54,925 nt of DNA, from positions 1 to 54,925 of IMG/VR virus record IMGVR_UViG_3300031787_010033. The stretch is one strand, 5' to 3'. Source of the stretch: a virus. Of the stretch, positions 26,543 to 35,756 are shown piece after piece. Both the position numbers and the translations under genes were made by a program. The notes under the pieces are model-generated. The model ran no database searches and was not told where the DNA came from. It saw nothing but the letters and a program-made list of their open reading frames with translations. Each line of letters opens with the position of its first letter. The stretch's first letter is position 1.

Positions 26543-27228
26543 AACTAAATTTGAATAAAGTAACTATCGTCTCAATAAACGGTAGAGATCCTGAAAATAG
26601 CGCAAAGGCTATTAAAATAAGTTCTGAAAAAATTAATTTTTACCAAAAAATTATCATCACTAATAAAAATTTATCATATTCTGATATTGAAGTTATTAAA
26701 ATTGATGGATTAGCCAGTTTAAAGGATTATAATATTTTTTGTATCAAAGAAATGTACAAATATATTGATAGTGAGTATTGTTTGTTTGTTCAGCCTGATG
26801 GGTTTGTCGTTAATCCTTACCTGTGGACAGATTTTTTTTACAATTATGATTATATTGGTGCTCCTTGGGGCGAACATTTAACTAAAGACGTTTTACAAAA
26901 AACAAATATGCAAGGTGATGTAAAAAATATTGTTGGAAATGGTGGGTTTTCTTTAAGAAGTAAAAAACTTTTAATTGAAACATCAAAAATAGATTACAAA
27001 AATCCAGAATTAGAAGAAGATGTAATAATATCGGTTTTACACAGGAAAGATTTAAAACAAGCAGGGATAAAATATGCACCAGTTCAAATTGCTCAACAAT
27101 TTTCATTAGAAAGTTATATTAATGAAAAATCAATATTGGGTAATAGTTTTGGCTTTCATGGTTCAACAAAATATTTTCCATATTTTACAGAATATGAAAA
27201 ATTAATAAATGAAATTAATTATGTCTAA
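26527..27228 (+). CDS. DUF5672-type glycosyltransferase
   Basis: 233 residues. SEYCLFVQPDGFVVNPYLWTDFFYNYDYIGAPW is the signature block of DUF5672 proteins (a Q-x-D-x-F variant of the DxD site). VGNGGFSLRSKKL follows, the GNGG acceptor loop, and GFHG near the end. The family is a predicted GT-A transferase found in capsule/LPS and phage glycan loci. It overlaps the following dehydratase gene by eight bases. Confidence 0.8.
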   Translation: MEDNLKLNLNKVTIVSINGRDPENSAKAIKISSEKINFYQKIIITNKNLSYSDIEVIKIDGLASLKDYNIFCIKEMYKYIDSEYCLFVQPDGFVVNPYLWTDFFYNYDYIGAPWGEHLTKDVLQKTNMQGDVKNIVGNGGFSLRSKKLLIETSKIDYKNPELEEDVIISVLHRKDLKQAGIKYAPVQIAQQFSLESYINEKSILGNSFGFHGSTKYFPYFTEYEKLINEINYV

Positions 27229-28186
27229 AAAAGTTTTAATAGCAGGTATCAACGGAATGGATGGTAGCCATCTAGCCGATTTTCTTCTTGATCGAGGATA
27301 TCATATCTACGGCATCCAAAAACCAGATCAGAGTATAAACGAAAATACAACCCATTTAAAAAATAAAATAACTTTTCTTAAGGGTGATTTAGCAGATCAA
27401 CCTTCAATCTTAAAATGTTTAGAAGAATCTAATCCTGATGAAGTTTATAACTTAGCAGGTAATTCATTTTTGGAAGATTGCTGGAAAAATACCGAATCCA
27501 ATGCAAACGTGACAGGTTTAGGAACATTAAGATGGTTAGAATCAATTAAAACTTTTAATAAAAAAATTAAATTTTTCCAACCTGCATCTTCAGAAATTTT
27601 TGGAAGAATAACTGAAAATCCAGCAAATGAAAATACTTCATTTTGTCCAAAAACCCAATATGGCTGCTCTAAGCTTTATGGTTACTGGTTGTGTAAAAAC
27701 TATAGAGAAAACTATAACATGTTTATTTGTAATGGCATTTTGTTTAATCACGAAAGCGAAAGAAGAAAACCAGTTTTTGTTTCTAGAAAAATAACTCAAG
27801 GAGTTGCCAAAATAAAATTAGGATTAACCGATCACATTTCTCTTGGAAATATAGAATCAAAAAGAGATTGGGGATATGCTGTCGATTTTGTTGAAGCTTT
27901 TTGGCTTATGTTACAGCACCACACCCCAGATGATTATGTTTTATCTACTGGGCTACTACACTCAATAAAAGATCTTTTAAATGTTTCTTTTAATTATGTA
28001 GGAATTAAAGATTGGGAGAAATATATTAAAATTAACAAAGATTTTTATAGACCAGCGGAAGTTGATGTTTTAATAGGAAATTCAACAAAAGCTCAAAATG
28101 TTTTAAATTGGAAACCAAAAACAAGTTTTAATGAAATGGTTATGAAAATGGTTGATAATGACTTAAAAATAGTATATAATAAATAA
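27221..28186 (+). CDS. gmd: GDP-mannose 4,6-dehydratase
   Basis: 321 residues from the ATG at 27221 (an in-frame ATG 12 bases up is possible), the usual family length. The NAD(P) Rossmann motif is GINGMDG near 9-15. The catalytic (S/T)-Y-K set is present: FQPASSEIFG near 119-128, and YGCSK with Tyr ~147 and Lys ~151. ILFNHESERR, FVSRKIT and SKRDWGYAVDFVEAFWLML are the GDP-mannose specific signatures. It makes GDP-4-keto-6-deoxy-mannose, precursor of GDP-rhamnose, GDP-fucose and perosamine. No later-step reductase or aminotransferase is seen nearby, so the host may supply it or the methyltransferase may act on the keto sugar. Confidence 0.92.
   Translation: MSKKVLIAGINGMDGSHLADFLLDRGYHIYGIQKPDQSINENTTHLKNKITFLKGDLADQPSILKCLEESNPDEVYNLAGNSFLEDCWKNTESNANVTGLGTLRWLESIKTFNKKIKFFQPASSEIFGRITENPANENTSFCPKTQYGCSKLYGYWLCKNYRENYNMFICNGILFNHESERRKPVFVSRKITQGVAKIKLGLTDHISLGNIESKRDWGYAVDFVEAFWLMLQHHTPDDYVLSTGLLHSIKDLLNVSFNYVGIKDWEKYIKINKDFYRPAEVDVLIGNSTKAQNVLNWKPKTSFNEMVMKMVDNDLKIVYNK
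28152..28180 (+). promoter_or_regulatory. Sigma70-like promoter within the end of gmd
   Basis: TTGATA, a 17-bp spacer and a perfect TATAAT, 11 bases before the ATG at 28192. It would give the methyltransferase genes separate transcription inside the island. Confidence 0.55.
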
Positions 28187-28191
28187 ACTTT

Positions 28192-29424
28192 ATGAAAAAA
28201 TACAACACAGAACTTTTTAGTCTAGGTGAATTATATGTTTCAGATTTTATTGATCAAGAATCAGATGCAAGAGCGGGTAAACACGATTTATCGTTGGTCA
28301 TTGATGAAAGATATGGAGCAGCAAGATTAAAAGAAATTACTCCAACCGAAACAATGTATGGAAAATACTGGTATCGCAGTGGTATTAACACCACGATGAA
28401 AAACGAATTAAAAGGAATCGTTGAAAACGTTTGCAGCTTGCAAAAATTAGAAAAAGATGATCTTTGGTTAGATATTGCATGTAACGATGGAACTCTATTA
28501 TCATATGTTCCAACAGAAATCAAAAAGTTGGGAATTGATCCTGCGGATGATTCTTTCAAAAAAGAGTCATCAAAATTTGCCGATGAAATCATCCAAGACT
28601 TTTTCACATTGAAAAACTATCAAAAATCTCGTTTTCGTGATGTTAAAGCAAAAGTTATTACATGTATTGCCATGTTTTATGATTTAGATGAGCCTGTAGA
28701 CTTTTTAAAAGACATTTATGAAGTATTGGATGACAATGGCTTGTTTGTTGTTCAAATGAGCTATACGCCACTAATGATTAAACAAATGGCATTTGATAAC
28801 ATTTGCCATGAACACGTTTATTATTGGGCTTTAAGCTCCATGACAAAAGTTTTAGCTGAAGCAAACTTAAAGGTAGTTGATTGTCAGTTAAATGATGTGA
28901 ATGGCGGAAGCTTTAGACTTTACATTAAAAAGAAAATTTCAGACAACCATTCGTTCGCAACGGCCCCATATAGAGATGTTTGTAATGTAAGAGTAGAATC
29001 ATTACTGTCTTGGGAGAAAACTCTTAAATTAGACGAGAAAGAAATATGGTTAAACTTTTTTGAGCAAACAGAAAGGTTAAAAAAAGAAACTGTCGATTTC
29101 ATTAAAAATGAAAAAGCCAAAGGAAAGGTCATCTGTGGTTATGGTGCTTCAACTAAAGGAAATACTCTCTTACAGTATTTTGGTTTAGATCATTCTTATA
29201 TTGATGCCATCGCAGAAAGAAGCCCATACAAATATGGTCTTAAAACAATTGGAACAAATATACCGATTTACTCAGAAGAAAGAGTCCGAGCAATGAAACC
29301 TGACTACATGTTAGTGCTTCCTTGGCATTTTATTAACGAGTTCGTTAAAAGAGAAGACGATTACTTGTCAAATGGTGGTAAATTCATTGTTCCGTGTCCT
29401 AAATTTGAAATTATTTCAAAATGA
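28192..29424 (+). CDS. Sugar C-methyltransferase-like SAM enzyme
   Basis: 410 residues. The central SAM domain has LWLDIACNDGTLLSY (motif I) and ITCIAMFYDLDEPVDFLKDI. DNICHEHVYYWALSS is the hallmark segment of NDP-hexose C-methyltransferases (TylC3 type). The C-terminal half has GYGASTKGNTLLQYFGL and ends VLPWHFINEFVKRE, the Methyltransf_14-like domain. These enzymes C-methylate 4-keto-deoxysugars. The classic N-terminal zinc-binding Cys cluster is missing, an oddity against the family. Next to gmd, a keto-sugar substrate is plausible. Confidence 0.82.
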   Translation: MKKYNTELFSLGELYVSDFIDQESDARAGKHDLSLVIDERYGAARLKEITPTETMYGKYWYRSGINTTMKNELKGIVENVCSLQKLEKDDLWLDIACNDGTLLSYVPTEIKKLGIDPADDSFKKESSKFADEIIQDFFTLKNYQKSRFRDVKAKVITCIAMFYDLDEPVDFLKDIYEVLDDNGLFVVQMSYTPLMIKQMAFDNICHEHVYYWALSSMTKVLAEANLKVVDCQLNDVNGGSFRLYIKKKISDNHSFATAPYRDVCNVRVESLLSWEKTLKLDEKEIWLNFFEQTERLKKETVDFIKNEKAKGKVICGYGASTKGNTLLQYFGLDHSYIDAIAERSPYKYGLKTIGTNIPIYSEERVRAMKPDYMLVLPWHFINEFVKREDDYLSNGGKFIVPCPKFEIISK

Positions 29425-30056
29425 TTAATGAGTTTTATGGTCAATTCGATCCTAAAGTAGATCAAATTATAAAACAATACTTTCCTGAAAAAAAGAATGG
29501 AAAATGTATTGAAGTAGGAGCTACTGATGGTGTTTATTATTCTAACACATACCATTTTGAAAAAAATGGTTGGGATTGTCTTTGCATTGAACCTGTTCCA
29601 GAAACTTTTAATAAACTTAAAAATAATCGAAAAAATTGTTTAAACTTTGCCATTTCATCTGAAAATAAAGATGAAGTAGATTTTGAGCTTTTCACAATTA
29701 AAGATGTAGATCAGCCGCATTCCGCTATGAGTAGTCTTCAGGTAGATGACATTTTAGTAAATGATATACAAAAACATTTTTCAAATGTAGAAAGAAAAAC
29801 AATCAAAATACAAACTAGAAGATTAGATTGGTGTATTCAAAATCATTTTAATTACGATGAGATAGATTTTATATCTATTGATACAGAAGGTAATGAATTA
29901 GACGTTTTAAAATCGTTTGATGTTAATGCTTACAGTTTAAAACTTCTCATAATCGAAAATAACTACAATACATCAGAAGTAGAAGAATATTTAAAAGACT
30001 TTGGTTGGGAAAAAAAGCAAAGATCGTTTGTTAATGATTTTTTTGTCAAAAACTAA
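29421..30056 (+). CDS. FkbM-family SAM methyltransferase
   Basis: 211 residues. CIEVGATDGVYYSNTYHFEKNGWDCLCIEPVPETFNKL is the FkbM motif I-II region. DFISIDTEGNELDVLKSFD is the characteristic acidic segment near the C-terminal third. FkbM enzymes O-methylate sugars and other small molecules. It overlaps the upstream C-methyltransferase by ATGA, suggesting two methylations on one glycan. Confidence 0.9.
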   Translation: MINEFYGQFDPKVDQIIKQYFPEKKNGKCIEVGATDGVYYSNTYHFEKNGWDCLCIEPVPETFNKLKNNRKNCLNFAISSENKDEVDFELFTIKDVDQPHSAMSSLQVDDILVNDIQKHFSNVERKTIKIQTRRLDWCIQNHFNYDEIDFISIDTEGNELDVLKSFDVNAYSLKLLIIENNYNTSEVEEYLKDFGWEKKQRSFVNDFFVKN

Positions 30057-30057
30057 A

Positions 30058-30990
30058 ATGAAAATTTTATTTGTTAATCATCAAAAATCTCAATGCGGAA
30101 TATACGAAATAGGAAAAAGAATATTCGAACTTTTTGATAAAAATTTATTAAACGTAACATACGTAGAGTGTCCTTCTAAAGAAGAATATATTCAATCTAT
30201 AGAACAAAATAAACCTGACATGGTGTTATACAATTATTTTTGTGTAACTTTACCGTATATTAATAAAGAGTTTTTATCTAATTTTAAAAAAATTAAACAT
30301 ATTGGTATTATACACGATCCATTAACACCAACCGATCTAGCGTTTTATGATCATACATTCGATGCTTGGATTATACACGACGATACTAACCCAAACATCA
30401 GTTCAAAAAAATTTACAACAATTCGTCCTATTAGAAGATATGAAAATATAAATGTTAATAAGAATAACATTTTAAATATAGGATCTCACGGATTTACTGT
30501 TTCTCCTTGGAAAATGTTTGAAACAATTATTGATATAGCTCATCAAGAATTTGATGAAGTTAATATTAACATGAATTTAACAAAAGCTACCTTTGGAGGG
30601 AAAGACGATACTGCAATTTTTAATTCTTGGAAAAATAAAATTACTAAAAGTAAAGTAAATTTAAATATTACTAACCATTATTTTGAAACAGAAATAGAAG
30701 TTATTGATTTTTTATCAAAAAATGATTTAAATGTTTATTTTTACAATCCACCTCATATGTATGTAGGAGTTGGTGGTAGCGCGGATCTTGCAATTAGTTC
30801 TCAAAGATCTTTAGTAGTCAACTCAACATATATGTACAGACATTTACACAAACACTTAGGATACTATGAACAAAACAATAGCTTAATTCCCTTTTTAAAT
30901 AATCAAGAAAAAGTAAAAATGGTGTATAATGAATGGAATCCTATAAAAATGACTTTAGATTATAAAAATATGATAGAAAGGATAATATAG
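30058..30990 (+). CDS. GT-B (GT4-like) glycosyltransferase
   Basis: 310 residues from the ATG at 30058, one base after the upstream stop; a longer frame start lies inside the methyltransferase gene and is rejected. MKILFVNHQKSQCGIYEIGKRIFELF is the GT-B N-terminal Rossmann start with the CG-x-YE loop. GSHGFTVSPWKMFETIIDIAH and the late SADLAISSQRSLVVNSTYMYRHL form the donor-binding domain. The usual E-x7-E motif is not clear, so the subfamily is uncertain. Confidence 0.7.
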   Translation: MKILFVNHQKSQCGIYEIGKRIFELFDKNLLNVTYVECPSKEEYIQSIEQNKPDMVLYNYFCVTLPYINKEFLSNFKKIKHIGIIHDPLTPTDLAFYDHTFDAWIIHDDTNPNISSKKFTTIRPIRRYENINVNKNNILNIGSHGFTVSPWKMFETIIDIAHQEFDEVNINMNLTKATFGGKDDTAIFNSWKNKITKSKVNLNITNHYFETEIEVIDFLSKNDLNVYFYNPPHMYVGVGGSADLAISSQRSLVVNSTYMYRHLHKHLGYYEQNNSLIPFLNNQEKVKMVYNEWNPIKMTLDYKNMIERII

Positions 30991-30991
30991 T

Positions 30992-31243
30992 ATGGAAACA
31001 ATTGGAAATCTTATTGATAAGTTAACTATCACAAACATCAGAATATGGATGGCGGAAGATATTAAGCGTGATAAAAATGCAAGCGATAAACAAATTGCAG
31101 ATGCAACTAGAATTACCAATGTAGCTAATTCTTATCGAACAGATCTTATACAAGAAATAGACGAAAAACTAAACGAAATGGTAAAAACTCAAAAATTACA
31201 AAAATTATATAAACAAGGATCAAGTAAAATGTATGGAAAATAA
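30992..31243 (+). CDS. Small DUF6165/DUF4254-like protein of glycan loci
   Basis: 83 residues. TIGNLIDKLTITNIRIWMAEDIKRD matches the opening of small proteins that accompany glycosyltransferases in surface-polysaccharide and phage loci (TIGELIDKL-x-I-x-N-x-K-x-W type). The rest is helical (TRITNVANSYRTDLIQEIDEKLNEM). The function is unknown; an accessory subunit of a transferase is a reasonable guess from context. It has one of the few clear ribosome-binding sites here: AAAGGA about nine bases before the ATG. Confidence 0.6.
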   Translation: METIGNLIDKLTITNIRIWMAEDIKRDKNASDKQIADATRITNVANSYRTDLIQEIDEKLNEMVKTQKLQKLYKQGSSKMYGK

Positions 31244-31248
31244 TTTAT

Positions 31249-31276
31249 TTGACAAAAATAAAAAGTATATTATGAT
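31249..31276 (+). promoter_or_regulatory. Strong sigma70-like promoter
   Basis: Perfect TTGACA, exactly 16 bp, then TATGAT, 14 bases before the ATG at 31291. It is laid out identically to the promoter before gene 32 (TTGACA, 16 bp, TAAGAT, 14 bases). Confidence 0.75.
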
Positions 31277-31290
31277 TAGTAATTAAAAAA

Positions 31291-31923
31291 ATGTTTAATG
31301 TAATAACTCCTTTATCACGTTATGAAAATCTAAAATATTTAATTGATTTTTTAGAACCCTTGGGAATTACTTGGCATGTTATTACAGATAGTGATGTAAA
31401 ATTCAAAGTTTCTTTTGATCAAGATTGGATTAAGCATTATATATGTCCAAACAAAGAAGTTCATTTTTGGGAAAGATGTAACCATGCAATAAATTGGTTT
31501 TTAGATTTAGGCGTTGTACAAAACAATTTAATGTATTGTATGCTTAATGATGATGATGCATATGAGCCAGATTTCTTTAAAAAGATTGCAAAAGCTAAAG
31601 AAATTGCAGAACAATCAAAAACAAATACTGATGTTATAATATGTTCGATGGAACGAGGACACAAAATTCCGAGCACAGCGGTTCATCCAAGAATGCATCC
31701 AACAACAAAGCTTTGGGCATATCCAGAAAACATGGCAATTGGTAGTGTAGGAGTTGAGCAAATTATTTTATCTGGAGAAGTTATTTCAAAATATCGTTTG
31801 CCTTTAGAACCAGAGGGAGATGGTATGTTTATTCTTGAAGTTTTAAAACATCACCCACACATATATGTTCCACAGGCCAATGTTTGGTTTAATTACTTTG
31901 AACCTGAGAGATGGGTTAAATAG
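31291..31923 (+). CDS. GT2-like glycosyltransferase
   Basis: 210 residues. It opens FNVITPLSRYENLKYLIDFLEP. MYCMLNDDDAYEPDFFKKI carries the acidic metal motif. YPENMAIGSVGVEQIILSG and PLEPEGDGMFILEVLK form the acceptor side with an EGDG turn. It is a small single-domain GT-A enzyme. It is last in the island before gene 46 and has its own strong promoter, so it can be expressed independently of the upstream operon. Confidence 0.75.
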   Translation: MFNVITPLSRYENLKYLIDFLEPLGITWHVITDSDVKFKVSFDQDWIKHYICPNKEVHFWERCNHAINWFLDLGVVQNNLMYCMLNDDDAYEPDFFKKIAKAKEIAEQSKTNTDVIICSMERGHKIPSTAVHPRMHPTTKLWAYPENMAIGSVGVEQIILSGEVISKYRLPLEPEGDGMFILEVLKHHPHIYVPQANVWFNYFEPERWVK

Positions 31924-31926
31924 TTT

Positions 31927-31954
31927 TTGATTTTTTAAAAAAATGTGAGATAAT
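31927..31954 (+). promoter_or_regulatory. Sigma70-like promoter of gene 46, predicted leaderless GTG
   Basis: TTGATT, exactly 16 bp, GATAAT, then 7 bases to the GTG at 31962. The predicted transcript starts on the G of the GTG. Confidence 0.6.
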
Positions 31955-31961
31955 ATTTTTT

Positions 31962-33758
31962 GTGAAGTTAGTCATTTTTAAGTCTTTATTTATAAAAAAT
32001 TTTCTCTCAATCGGTGAAACCCCATTAGTAATAAAATTCCAAAAGGGAATTAATTTAATAACTGGTGAAAACAAAGATATTGGTGGGAAAAATGGGATAG
32101 GAAAAAGTACCATAGCTGATGCTTTATACTGGTGTTTGTTTGGGAATACTCTAAGAGATCTTAAAAAAGAAAAAATACAACACAATCAAAATAATAAAGA
32201 GTGTAAAGTAGTTCTTAATTTTGAAATTCATACTGAAAAAGATAAAAGAACTTATGAAGTTATTCGAGTTTTAAATCCGAGTAAAATCACAATACTGTGT
32301 GATTCCAAAGATATAACACCATCAACTTTACCTAAAAGTGATGAACATATAAAATATTTGATAAGTGCAAATGAAGAAGTTTTTAATAATGCAGTTATCA
32401 TGTCTTCTAATAATACTGTGCCTTTTATGGCACAAAAAAAAGTTGATAAAAGAAAGTTTATCGAAGGTATTTTACAATTAAACGTTTTTGGAGACATGCT
32501 CCTTAAAACTAGGTCAGATTTTAATGAATGTAAAAAACAAAATGATCTTTTGAGTAACAATTTTATAAATCATCAAAAAAATTTAGAAATGCTTGAAAAA
32601 TTAAAAAATAATGACGAAAGCAATAAAAAGAATAAAATTAAAGAACTTGAACAAAAAATAGAAATCAATCAAAAACAAATAAATAAACTTGAAAATGAAA
32701 CTACAAAATCTGGAAATAATTTAAAAAACGAAATTGCTGAATTAAACGAAAAACTTAAATTTTTAGAAAAGTTTTATAAAACACAACACACTGATATTTC
32801 AAATAAAACAAAAGAAAAAATAAAAACAGAATCATCAATTGATCAAAAAAACAAAGAAAAACAAAAAATTCTTAGTAAAGGAAATATTTGCCCAACATGC
32901 AATAGAGAATACTGTAAAGAAGATATCGACCACATCCAACAAAGTGTTAAAACAATAGAAATTGAAATTGAAAATTTACAAAAAGATCTTCAAGAATTAA
33001 ACACTCAAATAGAATCTCTACAAGAAAAACTCAAAGAAATTGAAGACGGAATTAAAAAAATTGAGAATAAACAAAAAAAGACAAGTGAAGAAATAACATC
33101 TTTACGTTTAAAAGAACAGAATATTCAAACTCTTAAAAAACAAAACACTGATTATAAAAAAGATATCAATAAAATTGAAATAGAAAAATCAAATTTTGAT
33201 TCTGACATTAAAAAATGTAAAAAAGATATTGAAAATACGCAAAGTGAGTTGGAAAACATTAAAAATAAATTAAAAGTTTTAAATACCGCAAAATATATTG
33301 TATCAGAAGAAGGAATTAAAACATATATTGTCAAAAAATTAATAGATGTTTTTAATCAGCGTTTAAATTTTTATTTAAAAAAACTACAAGCACCATGCAA
33401 ATGTGAATTTGATGAAATGTTTGAAGAAACAATTTTTAACGATAAAGGAAAAGAATGCTCTTACTTTAATTTTAGTGGTGGAGAACGTAAAAGAATTGAT
33501 ATTGCAATTCTTTTTATGTTCCAAGATATTTTGCGACTTCACACTGGAACAAGTTTTTCATTAAATTTTTATGATGAACTGTTTGATTCAGCTATTGATG
33601 ATAATGGGATTGAAAAAATCATCGAGATATTAAAAAATAAAGTTGAGAAATACGAAGAATCGGTTTATATTATATCTCATAAAAATCACACAAAGGTAAA
33701 CGTTGATAATGTTTTGCTTTTAGAAAAAAGCAAAGGAGTAACACAATTAATCAATTGA
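31962..33758 (+). CDS. 46: gp46-type recombination nuclease ATPase (Rad50/SbcC-like)
   Basis: 598 residues (T4 gp46 560), starting with GTG. Walker A is GKNGIGKST at 42-50. A long heptad coiled coil spans ~200-300 and ~325-440, interrupted by a zinc hook CPTC at 310-313. The ABC signature FSGGERKRI is at 504-512 and Walker B FYDELFD is near 536-542. It drives end resection with gp47 for recombination-dependent replication. Its own promoter sits in the 38-base gap behind the glycosyltransferase gene. The separation from 47 by the sugar island is unlike T4. Confidence 0.95.
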   Translation: MKLVIFKSLFIKNFLSIGETPLVIKFQKGINLITGENKDIGGKNGIGKSTIADALYWCLFGNTLRDLKKEKIQHNQNNKECKVVLNFEIHTEKDKRTYEVIRVLNPSKITILCDSKDITPSTLPKSDEHIKYLISANEEVFNNAVIMSSNNTVPFMAQKKVDKRKFIEGILQLNVFGDMLLKTRSDFNECKKQNDLLSNNFINHQKNLEMLEKLKNNDESNKKNKIKELEQKIEINQKQINKLENETTKSGNNLKNEIAELNEKLKFLEKFYKTQHTDISNKTKEKIKTESSIDQKNKEKQKILSKGNICPTCNREYCKEDIDHIQQSVKTIEIEIENLQKDLQELNTQIESLQEKLKEIEDGIKKIENKQKKTSEEITSLRLKEQNIQTLKKQNTDYKKDINKIEIEKSNFDSDIKKCKKDIENTQSELENIKNKLKVLNTAKYIVSEEGIKTYIVKKLIDVFNQRLNFYLKKLQAPCKCEFDEMFEETIFNDKGKECSYFNFSGGERKRIDIAILFMFQDILRLHTGTSFSLNFYDELFDSAIDDNGIEKIIEILKNKVEKYEESVYIISHKNHTKVNVDNVLLLEKSKGVTQLIN

Positions 33759-33782
33759 ATTATTATATAATTCATGTAATAT
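33755..33782 (+). promoter_or_regulatory. Sigma70-like promoter, predicted leaderless
   Basis: TTGAAT, exactly 16 bp, TAATAT, then 7 bases to the ATG at 33790. The TTGAAT overlaps the TGA of gene 46. Confidence 0.65.
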
Positions 33783-33789
33783 ATTATAT

Positions 33790-34389
33790 ATGGGAAATTT
33801 TTTAAATAAAGCATTTTTAAACCAACCAAACACATCATTATTATCACACAAGTTAGAATTTGTTGAAAGCTTCTGTCAACAAGTTATTGATAATAATATT
33901 GACGGTATTGTAGCCGAGGCTGGTGTTTATAAAGGAGGTAGCGCAAGATTAATAGCAACAGCATTTGCAAACAAACCTGTTCATTTATTTGATAGTTTCG
34001 AAGGAATGTTAGAAGATGATGAAGCACCATCTGGTGTACATAAAAAAGGACATTTTTCAGAAACTTCTTTAGAAGAAGTAAAAAATTATTTAAAAGATTT
34101 GCCAAATTGTATTTTTCACAAAGGTTGGTTTCCAGAAACGGCAAATTTTTTAAATGACGAAACGTTTTGCTTTGTTCACTTGGATATGGATTTTTATCAA
34201 AGTACTAAACATGGAATTGATATTTTTTGGCCTAGATTAAACAAAGGTGGCGTTATGATTTTAGATGATTGGGAATGGTATGCGTGTCCTGGTGTAAAAC
34301 AAGCTGCATTAGAGTTTTTTAATGAAAACATCCCTCACACCAAAACTATTGAAGCTAGTGGTGGCACATGTGCCATAATTAAACACTAA
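33790..34389 (+). CDS. TylF/MycF-type sugar O-methyltransferase
   Basis: 199 residues. IVAEAGVYKGGSARLIA is motif I. HLFDSFEGM, then FVHLDMDFYQSTKHGIDIFWPRLNKGGVMILDDWEW is the metal- and SAM-binding block of TylF/MycF macrocin O-methyltransferases, with the Asp pairs that hold Mg2+. Family members O-methylate deoxysugars. It lies outside the main island but within the same direction, beside another glycosyltransferase. It likely modifies a sugar made or moved by the island. Confidence 0.88.
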   Translation: MGNFLNKAFLNQPNTSLLSHKLEFVESFCQQVIDNNIDGIVAEAGVYKGGSARLIATAFANKPVHLFDSFEGMLEDDEAPSGVHKKGHFSETSLEEVKNYLKDLPNCIFHKGWFPETANFLNDETFCFVHLDMDFYQSTKHGIDIFWPRLNKGGVMILDDWEWYACPGVKQAALEFFNENIPHTKTIEASGGTCAIIKH

Positions 34390-34402
34390 TTCATATTAAT
34401 AT
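34375..34402 (+). promoter_or_regulatory. Weak sigma70-like promoter
   Basis: ATAATT, exactly 16 bp, TAATAT, then 6 bases to the ATG at 34409. The -35 is poor but the spacing repeats the common pattern. Confidence 0.4.
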
Positions 34403-34408
34403 ATTTTT

Positions 34409-35725
34409 ATGGCATTAAAATTAAAAGAACAAAACCCACAACCTAGTTATACTGGAAATAATTTGGTTTTTGAATATCGTCCGATGAAAACAGGTATTCC
34501 CAACCCTCCGAAAGGATTACCAATTGGAGCACCAGAATATAGCCACGTTGCGTTCAATGCCGTACATGTTCCGCAACCTCCTCCAGTAGAAATGCCAGAA
34601 ACAAAGCTTCCTAGAGCATTAAACTATTATGCTGATTATGGTGGTTGCGGTTTCTGGAGAATGATTTGGCCAGAATTTGTTTTAAATGGCTATCAAAAAA
34701 TGTGCATCAGCGGCTTAACAGCAATGGTATTAGATTTGAGATTTTACCAAGGGTTAAAAGCTATTAGAATGCAAAGACAAGCTACCCCAATTCAAAAGCA
34801 ATTCATTGCAGAACTTAAAAAAGCAAGCCCTCAAATGGGATTTAAATTACTATATGAAGTCGATGATATCGTCTTCAAAGACGACATTCCCGATTACAAT
34901 CGTTGCAAAGATGCATTCGTCCAACAAGAAATTATAGATAGTATTTTAGAAATCATTAACATGTGTGACGAAATGACAGTCACATGTAAATTCATGAAAG
35001 AATATTACCAAGAAAAAACTGGTAATAAAAAAATCACAGTCATACCAAACTATCCTCCAAAATTCTGGCTTGATAGATTTTATGATAGAGAACGTATTAT
35101 TAAACTTTTTGAAAAAAACAAAAAAAGACCGAGAATTTTGTATTCTGGTTCTGGGACGCACATCGATGTTTTGAATAGAACTGGTCTTAACGACGATTTT
35201 AAACATGTAACCGATGCTATCATTAAAGCTCGTAAAAAATTTAAATTTGTATGGAAAGGTTGCTATCCATTAGTTCTTAAACCCTATATTGATAATGGTG
35301 AAATGGAATATATTGATTGGTCCCCATTACCAGATTATCCTAAAGGATTATCTGATACTAAATGTAACGTTGCTTTTGCTTCTCTACAAAACAATACATT
35401 TAATAAATCAAAGAGTAACATTAAAATGGTAGAAGCGGGTGGTATAGGTCTTCCTGGTGCATACCAAGACATATGTACATACGAAGAAGCAGATTATAAA
35501 TTTGATTCTGGTAGTGATTTAATTGATCAATTAGAACATATCACATCCGACTTTGACCGTTACATGAGAGCATCTGATAATGCCAGAAAATTTACCGAAA
35601 ATCTTTGGTTAGAAGATCATATCAGTGAATACGAAGCGTTGTATAATACAGATTGGGGGTCTGCTGCTAGAAAAGCGATGGCACCAAATTTAATTAAAAA
35701 CAATCCAGACCAAGACACTCCTTGA
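34409..35725 (+). CDS. GT-B (GT4-like) glycosyltransferase
   Basis: 438 residues. A proline-rich N-terminal extension of ~75 residues precedes the domain start YYADYGGCGFWRMIWPEFVLNGYQKM. A LLYEVDDIVF segment, TVTCKFMKEYYQEKTGNKKITVIPNYPP, RILYSGSGTHID and KSKSNIKMVEAGGIGLPGAYQDI follow. The last carries the Glu of the donor-binding E-x7-type motif. It is a retaining GT-B transferase, acceptor unknown. The N-terminal extension (PNPPKGLPIGAPEYSH) could tether it to a virion or fibre protein. It lies between the TylF-type gene and DNA polymerase. Confidence 0.78.
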   Translation: MALKLKEQNPQPSYTGNNLVFEYRPMKTGIPNPPKGLPIGAPEYSHVAFNAVHVPQPPPVEMPETKLPRALNYYADYGGCGFWRMIWPEFVLNGYQKMCISGLTAMVLDLRFYQGLKAIRMQRQATPIQKQFIAELKKASPQMGFKLLYEVDDIVFKDDIPDYNRCKDAFVQQEIIDSILEIINMCDEMTVTCKFMKEYYQEKTGNKKITVIPNYPPKFWLDRFYDRERIIKLFEKNKKRPRILYSGSGTHIDVLNRTGLNDDFKHVTDAIIKARKKFKFVWKGCYPLVLKPYIDNGEMEYIDWSPLPDYPKGLSDTKCNVAFASLQNNTFNKSKSNIKMVEAGGIGLPGAYQDICTYEEADYKFDSGSDLIDQLEHITSDFDRYMRASDNARKFTENLWLEDHISEYEALYNTDWGSAARKAMAPNLIKNNPDQDTP

Positions 35726-35750
35726 TTTATTTCTTAAAATAGTGTAATAT
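35722..35750 (+). promoter_or_regulatory. Sigma70-like promoter of DNA polymerase gene, leaderless
   Basis: TTGATT, 17 bp, TAATAT, then 6 bases to the ATG at 35757. Confidence 0.65.
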
Positions 35751-35756
35751 TTCTAT

